From Nitrososphaerota archaeon (GTDB lineage: Archaea > Thermoproteota > Nitrososphaeria > Nitrososphaerales > CADDZS01): a DNA stretch of 39,005 nt. The translations under genes were made by a program, and so were the position numbers. The stretch lies in assembly GCA_021325255.1 (NCBI GenBank), contig JAJPHP010000040.1, forward strand, positions 1 to 39,005. Direction: 5' to 3'. The notes under the pieces were generated by a model, which was not told the origin of the DNA, made no database searches, and was given only the letters and a program-made list of their open reading frames with translations. This document shows positions 16,027 to 24,844 of this stretch, in pieces. Positions within the stretch are counted from its first letter, which is position 1. The number at the start of each line of letters is the position of its first letter.

Positions 16027-16209
16027 TTAACCTACCATAATAATCCCAAGTAGCATCGCTACAAACATTGGCAGCCCAAAAATGCCTCGGAAGACCACCC
16101 ATCTTGCAAACATGTCAAACAAGTTGTTCAAGTTTGCTTCATTGTAATCCTTGGTGTTGGCAAAGCGAAAGCCGGCTAGTACTGCCTGCGAAGTCCCATC
16201 CTCCGAATT
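16027..16209 (-). pseudogene. fragment of a small membrane protein
   Basis: A minus-strand frame with no start codon, preceded by two stops, encodes GFRFANTKDYNEANLNNLFD followed by one or two hydrophobic helices (WVVFRGIFGLPMFVAMLLGIIMVG) and a TAA at 16027-16029. The composition is clearly protein-like. It looks like the 3' part of a gene that lost its 5' end. Family not recognised. Confidence 0.45.
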
Positions 16210-16598
16210 TCATCAGGTCTGTGAATACTCTGCTCAAGGCGGCATCGAAAAGAGGCGTTAGAGTCAGGCAAGTTGCTGTGGCTCGAAAGGAGGACCTCTG
16301 GACAGAGAACTTGCCCGATTCAATAGAATACAGGACATTCATGTCAAGAACTAAGAAAGAGAATTCAGGGAGCAGAACTGAGGATGTCAAGCTCCTGAAC
16401 GCCCTGGGCATGGCAATCAAAGGCTTTTACTGCCTTGTGGTGATTGACGACGTCGAATCATTTGTAATAATTCAGAACTCACGCGATGAATCCAGAAGTA
16501 CTGGGTTATCGGCAAAGATTCCCGAAGTCTCGATCCTGCAGAGGATTATGTTTGAAAAGCTGATTGCTCAGCGGACGAGCAAGTACACTGCGAGATGA
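16199..16598 (+). pseudogene. 3' fragment of a TrmB-type/PLD-like regulator
   Basis: The plus-strand frame ending at 16598 becomes protein-like only from about 16199 (PNFIRSVNTLLKAASKRGVRVRQVAV) through the segments ENLPDSIEYRTF and GFYCLVVIDDVESFVII to FEKLIAQRT. The pattern of an LLKAASKRGV helix, a strand, then DDVESFVII resembles the C-terminal effector domain of archaeal TrmB-like regulators. The upstream part has poor composition (Cys/Ser/Trp rich) and no helix-turn-helix, so the gene seems 5'-truncated, directly abutting the minus-strand fragment. Confidence 0.4.
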
Positions 16599-16693
16599 AA
16601 AAAAGACAAGCATCATTTGAGTAAATTAGGAATGGTCCTGCGGTGATTCTTTTGCCACTGCGCCGCGGAACAATTTGTCGTCACATCGCTCAT

Positions 16694-17716
16694 TCAAGAT
16701 GCTAGCATGCTGATGGTTTTGTTAACTCTATCAGGATAGGGTAGTGGACCAGAGTTGGAAGGATACACAATTGGCAAAGTTATCCCCGCTTTCATAAAAT
16801 CCGAAATTTTCTTCATGCACTGCTTGGCGCTCCCGTAGACTATCGTCCCTTCAACCATCTTTCGTGGCACCACCGTCGTTGCTTCCTTTGGTCCACCCTT
16901 TGCAAGCGCCTCATCTATGCTCTCGAGTTCTTTAGAAAATCCGAGTCGAGAGAAATTCTGATGGTAGATTGGAATCGCGGCATAATTTGCAACTGTGAGC
17001 TTCGCGTACGTCTCTGCTTCATCTTCGTCTTCGGAGACAACTGTCACCAGATGACAGGCAACCTGGAATGACTTCAATGAATTTGAGGCGGAACGAGTCA
17101 TGCCTCTTTGCTTCAGGATCGCGTCGATCTTGGGGATCACGCTCTTCACATGGTCGAGAGTCGGAAGCATTAGGATGACACTATCGCCGTACTTTGTCAC
17201 CGTTTCAATCATTTTTGTTCCCATCGCTGCTCCATAAACCGGGACTCTGTGCTCGGGAGCAAGATCCATTTTGAAGCCATTCACTCTGTAGAGCTTTCCA
17301 TCGAAGTCAAACTGGCGCCCTTGTGAGTTGAGACACCCGCTCACTATTCGAAGAGTTTCGGACATCCTTCTGACCGGCGTGTTTGATTTGATTTCAACCG
17401 CGTATCTCATTGGCGGGTTCCCGGCTCCCACTCCCAAAATGAACCTGCCATTGGATAACCTGGATATTGTAGCTGCTCCCATCGCCAGAAGAGTCGGGAG
17501 TCGAAGGTTCGAATTGACAACGCCAGTTGCGATTGTTATTTTTTGAGTGACCGAAGTTAGGGCGGCAGCGATTCCGATCGCGTCTATGTCATTGACCTCG
17601 ATGAGCCATATGCTTCCAAAACCCGCCTTTTCTGCCAGTTTAGCGGATTTGAGTAATTCGCGTGGATCTCCCCTGCAACTGAATGCTATTCCCAGGTCAC
17701 TCACACTTAAAGTCAA
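16694..17716 (-). CDS. luciferase-like monooxygenase fold, probably F420-dependent oxidoreductase
   Basis: 340 residues with the bacterial-luciferase TIM-barrel pattern: DLGIAFSCRGDPRELLKSAKL and EKAGFGSIWLIE at the start, TSVTQKITIATGVVN, the SRLSNGRFILGVGAGN strand-loop, VYGAAMGTKMIETVTKYGD and a late VEGTIVYGSAKQCMKKISDFM helix before the final YPSNSGPLPYPD. The length and the GRFILGVGAGN motif suit the F420-binding subgroup (Mer/FGD-like); the cofactor is inferred. The hydride acceptor is unknown. A TATA-like catttatct (minus strand, about 17757-17770) lies about 45 nt upstream. Confidence 0.8.
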   Translation of the reverse strand: MTLSVSDLGIAFSCRGDPRELLKSAKLAEKAGFGSIWLIEVNDIDAIGIAAALTSVTQKITIATGVVNSNLRLPTLLAMGAATISRLSNGRFILGVGAGNPPMRYAVEIKSNTPVRRMSETLRIVSGCLNSQGRQFDFDGKLYRVNGFKMDLAPEHRVPVYGAAMGTKMIETVTKYGDSVILMLPTLDHVKSVIPKIDAILKQRGMTRSASNSLKSFQVACHLVTVVSEDEDEAETYAKLTVANYAAIPIYHQNFSRLGFSKELESIDEALAKGGPKEATTVVPRKMVEGTIVYGSAKQCMKKISDFMKAGITLPIVYPSNSGPLPYPDRVNKTISMLAS

Positions 17717-18104
17717 AATCTTAGTTACTCTCTCTTCACTTTGGGGGAATACACAATCAGATAAATGGATATGCTCCTAAAGTTCTATGGATCTTCAGCG
17801 ATGGATGGGATCCAAACGAATGTGCCAGCCACGCTCGCTCAACCATTACTGCGTTGGTTTCTTTTGCGGTTATCGTTGATATTGCATGTCCAGGAAACTG
17901 AAAAGAGTGTAACCAGCAAGCATCGTGATAACTCAATTGGCTTCTCACTTTGGATCTCCACCAATGGCTCTCTAACAACTTTCAGAGTGCCTGAGTTGCT
18001 TTTCGTAAAGATCTGCAAAGGCAAGCGTCATATGTGCGCATCAGGTAATTAATTAGAGAGAAGTCGCAAGTAAACTCGATGTGACGTGCAGACGTTGGTC
18101 CCGG

Positions 18105-19439
18105 TTAACTTCTTACCGTGCTCAGCACAGGTCGATACTTGACGGGCATCTGAGTCTCGTCCCAGCGCTCGATCCTGAGGTCGGGATCCATCGCGATCTT
18201 CTCCTTGAGATACAAAATCAACGCTTCCACCATACCTTCTTGGATGCTTCGGCCCGCCGCAACTTTCAATTCGAAAATGAATGGTGCGTGCTGCATCAAC
18301 TGGTAGTCTCTCATGTTCAAAACAGATTCCAAGAACTCGATCACCGGACCGGCTGCAATTCTCTCGCCGTTGGTCGATACGAGGCCGTCCGACATGCGGC
18401 CGTCGATAGATTTAAGGCGTACAAGATTCGAACCACATTCGCACCGCTCCCTTTTCGTCGGGACTACTACATCTCCGATCTTGTAGCGAATTAGTGGCAT
18501 AGCCTCATTGTGCAGGCCCGTGATCAGCATTTCGGCAAGCTCTCCCTCAGACGCTGGTTCGCCATTATGAAGGAATTCGAACAAAAAGTAATCAGAGTTG
18601 AGATGGAGTCCAGAGTGAGCGGGGCACTCGTAGCCTAGGCCTCCGAACTCTCTTGCGCCGATTACGTCAAAAACCTCGGCCTGGTAGAAGTCCTCGAGAT
18701 CGCTCTTCATGCCGTTGCTAAGGCGTTCGCCTTCGACAAGCAGCTTTTTGGGGCGGAGGGCCGTGCCCTGCTGTTGCAGATAGATGGCCATTCTCCTGAG
18801 ATAGGAAGGCCTTGAGTGTAAGATGTCGGGTTTGAAGGAGATAAGTTCCCGACTTACTTTGTCGATGTTCTGGCTATTCAGGCCCATCGTCCGAAATTTC
18901 AGGGTAAAATCCTTCAGGAAGAAGGACCCGAACAAGAGTTTCCAGACCCTTCTCAATGTCGGTGCGAATTCTCCGTCGCTTTCCGAGGAACCGGTCCCCG
19001 ACGGTGTATTCGGGCCGAGAAATGGCATCCACACTGTTTTGTCGAAGATGCTTGTTCCGAGTATCTTGTTGCGGCGATACCTAAGTGCGTTGCAAATGTC
19101 CAGGTATCGTGCGCTGTACGCAATACTGAGTGATTTGCTTGTCGTGCCAGTGGTAGACCGAATCATTGTGGGCTTTAAATTTGGATTGAGAATTTTCTGA
19201 TAGTTTGCGAGTATGTCCTGCTTCGTTAGCGGAGGAAGTTTCCTTGTGTCATCGGTGTCCTGAATATCGGAAGGCTTGAGTCCGAGATTGTTGAAGACCT
19301 CGTGATAATAGGGAATCGTCGAATAGCAGAACTCTATGTGCGCGCGGAGTTTCCCCGCTAAGAGTTTGTCCATGTCATCATTTGCCAATTTGTGGCTCCG
19401 CATGGAAGCAAGATAATGCCACATCATCCTGGAAAGCAA
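18105..19439 (-). CDS. PaaK/CapK-like adenylate-forming enzyme
   Basis: 444 residues; the first ATGs are at 19427 and 19424, and the frame also opens with a TTG at 19439. Hallmarks of the phenylacetate-CoA ligase/CapK group are PYYHEVFNNLGLKPSDI, the LPPLTKQDILANY segment, the ATP-binding STTGTTSKSLSI loop, DVIGAREFGGLGYECPAHSG and the acid-pocket PLIRYKIGDVV, with a C-terminal subdomain ending MPVKYRPVL. Members activate aryl or other acids as acyl-AMP/CoA, or serve polysaccharide pathways; the substrate cannot be told here. No pathway partner is adjacent. Confidence 0.8.
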   Translation of the reverse strand: MLSRMMWHYLASMRSHKLANDDMDKLLAGKLRAHIEFCYSTIPYYHEVFNNLGLKPSDIQDTDDTRKLPPLTKQDILANYQKILNPNLKPTMIRSTTGTTSKSLSIAYSARYLDICNALRYRRNKILGTSIFDKTVWMPFLGPNTPSGTGSSESDGEFAPTLRRVWKLLFGSFFLKDFTLKFRTMGLNSQNIDKVSRELISFKPDILHSRPSYLRRMAIYLQQQGTALRPKKLLVEGERLSNGMKSDLEDFYQAEVFDVIGAREFGGLGYECPAHSGLHLNSDYFLFEFLHNGEPASEGELAEMLITGLHNEAMPLIRYKIGDVVVPTKRERCECGSNLVRLKSIDGRMSDGLVSTNGERIAAGPVIEFLESVLNMRDYQLMQHAPFIFELKVAAGRSIQEGMVEALILYLKEKIAMDPDLRIERWDETQMPVKYRPVLSTVRS

Positions 19440-19690
19440 AGAATCGCGACCGTTCCTTTAGGCGTAGGTCGAACCGAGATTTCTCTCGAAATATGTAACT
19501 ACGTGGCGTTTGTCTTCCGGGGCAAACACTTGAATGTAATCATGGTAGGATTATCTATCCTTCGTGAAATTACAACAGGGACTAAGATGTCTTACTGGCG
19601 CTTTTCAGGGGTTTTGACAACGTTGCAGTTTCAAGCTGGCGCAGAAAATGAGGCGCAACCGGATCTTCGACTAACACTCTGACAAGGGTT

Positions 19691-20686
19691 TCACAGGTCG
19701 CCGTTGGAGACTTGGCTAGAGAATTGCGATTCATAGTCCTCAGAGACATTACGGTTAGATCTAATCCTCCGCTCGACATGAACTACCGGCGCTACCTCGA
19801 CCTGAGCCATAGCATGCGATTCCTCAGATGAAGATGAAACCTCCTGTGAAATCTCAGTTGGAGTTTCCGTGAGCGTGATGGTGAGCACCCGGGCAATGGA
19901 GTCGTAAGATTCCTTGAGAACCTCCACTTGCTTACCTTTCAACCCCTCGACGAGGCCCGCAGCGATTCCTTGGAGGATCGGGTTGCCCGACGCCTCGTCG
20001 GTACTTAGGGCGGGCGGGTCACGTATAGTTACGTGTTCGGCGGCAGTCTCCGATTGCAATCTGAACGTTCCAACCCCGCACGCGCGCATATACGCTACAG
20101 AGTTTTCCTGAATGCTGGCAGAGGACGCTTTCTTTCCGGAGATTGCTCTGATCCTTTTCACCACATCAAGTGCGTATGAACGACTCAGTTCATAGAGTGC
20201 GGACTTTCCTTCCTCGTCTCGCCTGAGACGGTTGCCCAGCTCAGCGACGAAATCAGAGTCCAGTGCCACGACCCTGTGGCTATCCATCATTGTCAACGGG
20301 AACAGATAGCGATCAAAGAACCTGCCCTTCATGGTCGAGCAAACGGCGGTCACAACAAACTTGAATTTCCGTAACTCGATTACGAGATTATCGGGCGAGA
20401 CGTCCGCTTCCTTGAAATCGCAGGAGAGGCAGAGCGTAAATTCGCTGTAATTTTCGTCAAGATAACCGGTCTGAAAGATGATCTTGGCTCCGTGCGCAAA
20501 GAAGGCATTCAACACCGTTGTCTGTGCGCCCTTCTCGTCCTTCCCCGTTACGAGAAACGCAAAAGTGGAACTGGTACCTAGTTTCGCAAGACCAATGTTT
20601 CGCGGATAGTACTCTTCAAGGCTGGATTGGGATGGCTCGGCCACCATTTGGACAATGCATCGAATCACATTTGCCGTCGGAATCAA
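19691..20686 (-). CDS. ACT-like plus V4R-like sensor protein (inferred)
   Basis: 331 residues from a TTG. Residues about 35-120 have a beta-alpha-beta pattern (TFAFLVTGKDEKGAQTTVL, GAKIIFQTGYLD, FTLCLSCDF, IELRKFKFVVTAV) like an ACT small-molecule domain. Residues about 130-275 (YLFPLTMMDSHRVVALDSDF, SYALDVVKRI, GVGTFRLQSE, ILQGIAAGLVEGLKGKQVEV) resemble the V4R/heme-NO-binding-like ligand fold. The tail is Ser/Glu/Arg-rich and probably disordered. I infer a cytoplasmic ligand-sensing protein of the thaumarchaeal type; no DNA-binding domain is obvious. Confidence 0.5.
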   Translation of the reverse strand: MIPTANVIRCIVQMVAEPSQSSLEEYYPRNIGLAKLGTSSTFAFLVTGKDEKGAQTTVLNAFFAHGAKIIFQTGYLDENYSEFTLCLSCDFKEADVSPDNLVIELRKFKFVVTAVCSTMKGRFFDRYLFPLTMMDSHRVVALDSDFVAELGNRLRRDEEGKSALYELSRSYALDVVKRIRAISGKKASSASIQENSVAYMRACGVGTFRLQSETAAEHVTIRDPPALSTDEASGNPILQGIAAGLVEGLKGKQVEVLKESYDSIARVLTITLTETPTEISQEVSSSSEESHAMAQVEVAPVVHVERRIRSNRNVSEDYESQFSSQVSNGDL

Positions 20687-20818
20687 TTAGAGAGTTACGT
20701 ATCTGGCATCCGTAGCCCAAATTCGCGAAATCAATCCATTGTAAGACTATCAACAATTCTCAATAGTTTATTGCAAAAGTCTTCATTGGAGCGCGCACCT
20801 ATTTAGCGAGGAGCTGAG

Positions 20819-21283
20819 CTAGGACTTTATGATGTTTGCCACATTATTCGCCGGTGGAGCGTGAAGTTTATCTTGGACGATCAGGTCCACCTCCTTCACG
20901 AGTTGAAGTGTTTCTTCTCTTGCCTTGAATAGCGTCGCCAGGTTCTCCTGGCTTGGATCCATGTTGTACAATTCTATCGCCATGAGAAGGAACTGCGTCC
21001 TGTTCCTTACGTAGTGATTTATCGCGAGTTTGAGATCAGTTTTATTCACGATGCTCTTTTTCCAGTAGTAAGCTTGCAGCCCAGTCGCGACGATCCCTGC
21101 AACGCCCAAAGCAATCCTCACAACCTCCGCTGACGGATAATTAAAGAACGAAACCGCGGGCTCATATCCTGCAGAATCGAGCAGTGCGTGGATGAGTAGC
21201 CAAGCGCTGCTCACTGCGAGAATGCTCGTAACCACGAGTCTGATCTGCAGTTCTCTTCCGAGCTTTGAATGGAGGTCACTCAT
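20819..21283 (-). CDS. membrane protein with histidine-kinase-like H-box, no ATPase domain
   Basis: 154 residues. Two helices (LVVTSILAVSSAWLLIHALL, about 16-35, and VVRIALGVAGIVATGLQAYY, about 54-73) are followed by a cytoplasmic helical hairpin. It contains LAINHYVRNRTQFLLMAIEL (about 86-105) and AREETLQLVKEVDLIVQDKL. The His with following R-N matches the phospho-acceptor H-box of two-component dimerisation domains, but the protein ends before any ATP-binding domain. It could be phosphorylated in trans, or be a degenerate signalling scaffold. Its ATG overlaps the stop of an upstream short frame. Confidence 0.55.
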   Translation of the reverse strand: MSDLHSKLGRELQIRLVVTSILAVSSAWLLIHALLDSAGYEPAVSFFNYPSAEVVRIALGVAGIVATGLQAYYWKKSIVNKTDLKLAINHYVRNRTQFLLMAIELYNMDPSQENLATLFKAREETLQLVKEVDLIVQDKLHAPPANNVANIIKS

Positions 21284-21408
21284 TTTAGGTCAAATGCCTT
21301 TGGCCGAATACGATCAACAAATGAGTCAATGACAACTTTCTGCTGCAAGAGTCTCGATGCAGAATCGCCGCCTATATAACTCGTATCGAGCAATTTGATA
21401 GCAGCCAT
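21280..21408 (-). CDS. possible 42-residue protein coupled to the H-box gene
   Basis: From the ATG at 21408 the frame encodes 42 residues (MAAIKLLDTSYIGGDSASRL..., ending RIRPKAFDLK) and its stop overlaps the start of the H-box membrane protein by four bases (ATGA). That overlap is the main argument that it is translated. The frame is open further upstream to 21468, but that part looks less coded. No family recognised. Confidence 0.4.
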   Translation of the reverse strand: MAAIKLLDTSYIGGDSASRLLQQKVVIDSFVDRIRPKAFDLK

Positions 21409-21879
21409 TTTGATCCGAAAAACCAAAGCAATTCTTTCTAATGAAAAAAAACAGACTATGAGTTTCAATTCGCAAGAATTTGCGCGAGATTCAAAGAAAA
21501 GACATGTCGCGCAGCATCAACACCGTGAACTTGTGTCCGAGCAAACCAAATCCTACCTCGATAGGGCAGGCTTCATCTATTTGGCGTCCTACAACTCCGG
21601 TGCTTTACTTCGACCCTGTCGCGCTGATTCAATTTGCGACTTGAATTGCAAGAAGGTAAAATTGGAATGAAAAAATTTAGCACGGCAAAGTTCGAATGGA
21701 AATGGCTGAGGCCGGTCTATCACATCGGTATTGGTATATTCGGTCCACTTTGAAACAGCCTCGACCACCGAGTGTATGATGACCGGAGGCTCACGGGCGG
21801 TACGTCCCTCACATGCTGAGGGAGTTTTCTCGAGAAACAGTTCTAGCGTTAGCATCTTGTTCTTGCCAGGCCCGTTCAA

Positions 21880-24354
21880 TCAAATCGCGAGCCTCTTGAA
21901 GATCGCATATTTTGGAAAGTCAATGACGAGAGCCGACACAGCCGAGAATAGCAAGAGAAACAGCACTTGGTACAATGATATGGGAGGAACCAAGACGCCG
22001 AAAACGCCAATCGCAGAGAACACAAGAGTGGCAGTAATGACAGTCAAAATCAAATCCCTTCCCGGTCGGGAGGACCAAAACCGCCTTCTCTCTCTTACCA
22101 TGAGTATCCTGAACTGGCTCATGAAAAGTAACATCAGCATCACGTAGGTCTGCAGCTGTTGAAACGGCAATTGGAAGTAAGCGACCCCAATCAACACGCC
22201 TATCAATGCCTCGGCGAGCAGGGGTACTCCTATGACAACTGACGCGGCGATCAGCATCTTCATGTTCCACAAGTTTGGTTTGCTCTTTGTGTAGGTTACG
22301 TTATCTGTAGCTAGAGACATTGCTAGGAAGTCGCTCGCGAATACGAGGATCACCATGTCGAGAACGGAAAGGAGATTTACGTGCAACCAGAAGAAACCTA
22401 TGGCAAGTAGCCCAAGAAATTGGACGACTCTGGTGAGCCTGTTCAGAATCCACGTCAGGAGTCTTTGATATATCCGCCTGCTCGTCTTTATGGAATCGAT
22501 CACTACCTTGATTCCAGGCTTGGTCAATACAACGCTCGAGGAGGCCCTAGCGACGTCGGTCGAGTTTTGAACCGCAATGCCCAACTCCGCCTGCTTTAGG
22601 GCAGGCGCATCGTTGACACCGTCGCCGGTCATGCCCACCATCAGGCCCCTAGATTGCAGGAGTTTGACTATCCTGAACTTGTCTTCGGGATATACTTCTG
22701 CAAAACCATCGGCTTCCAGAACGGCATTCTCTTGAGCCTGAGTGCTTTGGCTCTCGAGTTCAGTAATTCGGTATACCTTGTCGCCGATTCCCACTTCTCT
22801 GCCGACTTCTCTTGCGATCGCAAGATTGTCGCCCGTGAGCATCTTCGGTCTCACCCCCAGATTCTTGAGCTCGTCTATCATTGGTTTCGATTCCGGCCTC
22901 GGAGGATCCGAAAGAGGTAGCAAACCAATGGGCTGGAACCCCTCGGCCAAGTTCTGCTCCGAGAGCGCTACTGCAAGGACGCGATATCCCCTTGAGGACA
23001 ACTCCCCGACCCTCTTTTCATACTCGCGTTCCCATCTCTTGCCGTGTAGCGCCATGACTACCTGAGGGGCGCCTTTGACGACTCTGAATCGACGCCCCTC
23101 GATGCTTTCAATTGATGCCTCGGACGTCTTTGTCGAAGGGTCAAACGGCGTGAATGAAGCCTGTCGATAGTCACCTGTCATAGCATGAATTTCTCGAGCG
23201 TAGCGGATCACCGCGAGATCCACGACGTCCCTGAATTCTTCGCTCGATGCGAGCGCTGCAAATTTTGCGACCTCTTCCTTTGTGAATCCAGGCGATGGGA
23301 TGGGTTCGGCAACGGACAAAGCGTTTTGAGTGATTGTGCCAGTCTTGTCAAGGCATAGAACTTCGAGCGAGGCAGCATCCTCGATTGAATCTAGTCTGGT
23401 CACGAGCGCCCCCTTGTTTGCGAGTTCCGTTGCGCCTACCGTAAGAACGATTGAAAACACAGCTGGCATAGCGGCCGGGATTGCAGCTATCAGGAAAATT
23501 AAAGAAAACGTGACCGTTGTCAGAATTGACGAATGAACTATGAGCGCGTCTGCGATGACGAGCGCGAGCAAGGCAACGCTGAAGTACATCGAGTACTTGA
23601 CGAGGGAAAGCATCAACTCCTCTTGATGCGACTTGGGCCTCGCGGTTTTGACGAGCTCCGCCGTCTTTCCGAACAACGTCCTCTGTCCTGTGTTCAGGAC
23701 GAGGGCTATAGCGTCGCCTCTCTGCACTAGGGAGCTCGAATATAATATCCCGGAGTCTTTCACGCTGACCGGTAGCGACTCTCCAGTCAACGAGGATTGG
23801 TCAACAGACACCGCGCCGTGGATTATCTTGGCGTCGGCGGGAACAAGGTCCCCCAACCCAATCGAGATGATATCGCCGGGTACTATCTCCCTGCTCTCAA
23901 TCACGCTCCAGGTTCCGTCTCTGAGCACCTTTGCCCTAATCGCGAGCCTCTCTTTGAGGACTCGCAGGGCCTTGTTCGAGCTCATTGTTCTTTGAAACCC
24001 AATTGCTGAGTTAAGCAAAAGGAGCAACAGGATTATTGCTGCCTCTGGATAGTGCCCTATAGCAATTGAGAGAATTATCGTGAGTTCGAGGAGCCACGCC
24101 ACAGGTCCCCAAAGGCGAGAGGCAAACTCGATGACGGGGTTTCTTTTTCTCTCCTTCACCTCGTTGAATCCGAGCTTCTCCGCTCTCAGTCTCGCTTGGG
24201 CATTAGGCAGCCCGGCCGGAGAAGAGAGAAGGAGCTTGGCGGCTTCTTCGTTTGAGAGACTTCTGAATTCGTCGGTGGGCCTTTCGGTTATCTCCTCCAG
24301 TTGCTGCATTGATTTGTCTTCAGAGTCTCCCTGCAAACGCAACGGCTCGGGCAA
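21880..24354 (-). CDS. P-type ATPase, plasma-membrane proton-pump type
   Basis: 824 residues from a TTG at 24354 (an ATG lies at 24309). All P-type motifs are present: TGES (190-193), the M4 AAIPAAMP (about 290-297), phosphorylated D336 in DKTGTIT, KGAP (427-430), TGDN (507-510) and TGDGVND (576-582). The short N-terminus without metal-binding Cys, the M5 WILNRLTRV and the M6 VFASDFLAM region fit type IIIA proton pumps (fungal/plant PMA-like). It would export protons using ATP, useful in acidic habitats or for charging secondary transport. The long regulatory C-terminus of plant enzymes is missing. It stands alone on the minus strand. Confidence 0.85.
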   Translation of the reverse strand: MPEPLRLQGDSEDKSMQQLEEITERPTDEFRSLSNEEAAKLLLSSPAGLPNAQARLRAEKLGFNEVKERKRNPVIEFASRLWGPVAWLLELTIILSIAIGHYPEAAIILLLLLLNSAIGFQRTMSSNKALRVLKERLAIRAKVLRDGTWSVIESREIVPGDIISIGLGDLVPADAKIIHGAVSVDQSSLTGESLPVSVKDSGILYSSSLVQRGDAIALVLNTGQRTLFGKTAELVKTARPKSHQEELMLSLVKYSMYFSVALLALVIADALIVHSSILTTVTFSLIFLIAAIPAAMPAVFSIVLTVGATELANKGALVTRLDSIEDAASLEVLCLDKTGTITQNALSVAEPIPSPGFTKEEVAKFAALASSEEFRDVVDLAVIRYAREIHAMTGDYRQASFTPFDPSTKTSEASIESIEGRRFRVVKGAPQVVMALHGKRWEREYEKRVGELSSRGYRVLAVALSEQNLAEGFQPIGLLPLSDPPRPESKPMIDELKNLGVRPKMLTGDNLAIAREVGREVGIGDKVYRITELESQSTQAQENAVLEADGFAEVYPEDKFRIVKLLQSRGLMVGMTGDGVNDAPALKQAELGIAVQNSTDVARASSSVVLTKPGIKVVIDSIKTSRRIYQRLLTWILNRLTRVVQFLGLLAIGFFWLHVNLLSVLDMVILVFASDFLAMSLATDNVTYTKSKPNLWNMKMLIAASVVIGVPLLAEALIGVLIGVAYFQLPFQQLQTYVMLMLLFMSQFRILMVRERRRFWSSRPGRDLILTVITATLVFSAIGVFGVLVPPISLYQVLFLLLFSAVSALVIDFPKYAIFKRLAI

Positions 24355-24606
24355 TTGTTACAGTGCACCTAGTAGAGATATTGTAAACTAACGCCGCCAA
24401 CGCCTTTACAGCCAAGTCACACATAATCACGAATACCAAAAGGCTGCGCTCACTCTTTACGATGCACCCTCGCGTGAGCTAATCCACTGCGGCAAATATA
24501 ACGTACAGGTACGATTCTCGCTCTTGAGAGTGTGCCACTTGATCAAAACCAAGTACCTTTTGGTGTTAGAAGTGAAACAAGCAGAGGAGGAGGCGCCCCC
24601 AGATAG
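24355..24606. other. intergenic region with ATPase promoter
   Basis: The minus-strand sequence gtttacaatatc (about 24376-24388) is a TATA-like element placed to give an almost leaderless transcript for the TTG at 24354. No other feature is clear. Confidence 0.35.
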
Positions 24607-24777
24607 AACACCGGCAGATCAGGCTGGCTTGCAGAGCTCAACTCTGAGGTCTCAAGTGGCGTTCACTCAGAAGATGAGAAGTGCGTCATTGGAATACACA
24701 AGAGGCCGCCGGGCGTTACAGAGAACGTAGAGCAAGGCGAACTCTCTGCGGAGGAAAAGGAGCTCCTCAAGAGTTAG
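24607..24777 (+). pseudogene. small protein-coding remnant
   Basis: A plus-strand frame following a TAG (24604-24606) encodes about 56 protein-like residues, including GWLAELNSEVSSGVHSEDEK, CVIGIHKRPPGVTENVEQGE and LSAEEKELLKS before TAG. It has no ATG, GTG or TTG start. The different frame just upstream (PPDRTPADQ) could join it by a one-base shift near 24620. Best read as a frameshifted or truncated small gene; family unknown. T-rich sequence at about 24825-24846 follows. Confidence 0.35.
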
Positions 24778-24844
24778 AAGGCCTCAAAGAACCGGAATTG
24801 AGTTAGCAGGCCGGTTTTGCCTATTTTGCTCTAACTTTGTTTTT

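Noticed and set aside
17757..18052. Open frames on both strands between the F420-type oxidoreductase and the PaaK-like gene
   Set aside because: Some segments look protein-like, but no single frame has a start, sensible composition and a family match.
21589..21879. Minus-strand frame of 96 codons starting directly after the ATPase stop
   Set aside because: Position suggests coupling, but the TTG start and the product's composition are unconvincing and no family is recognisable.
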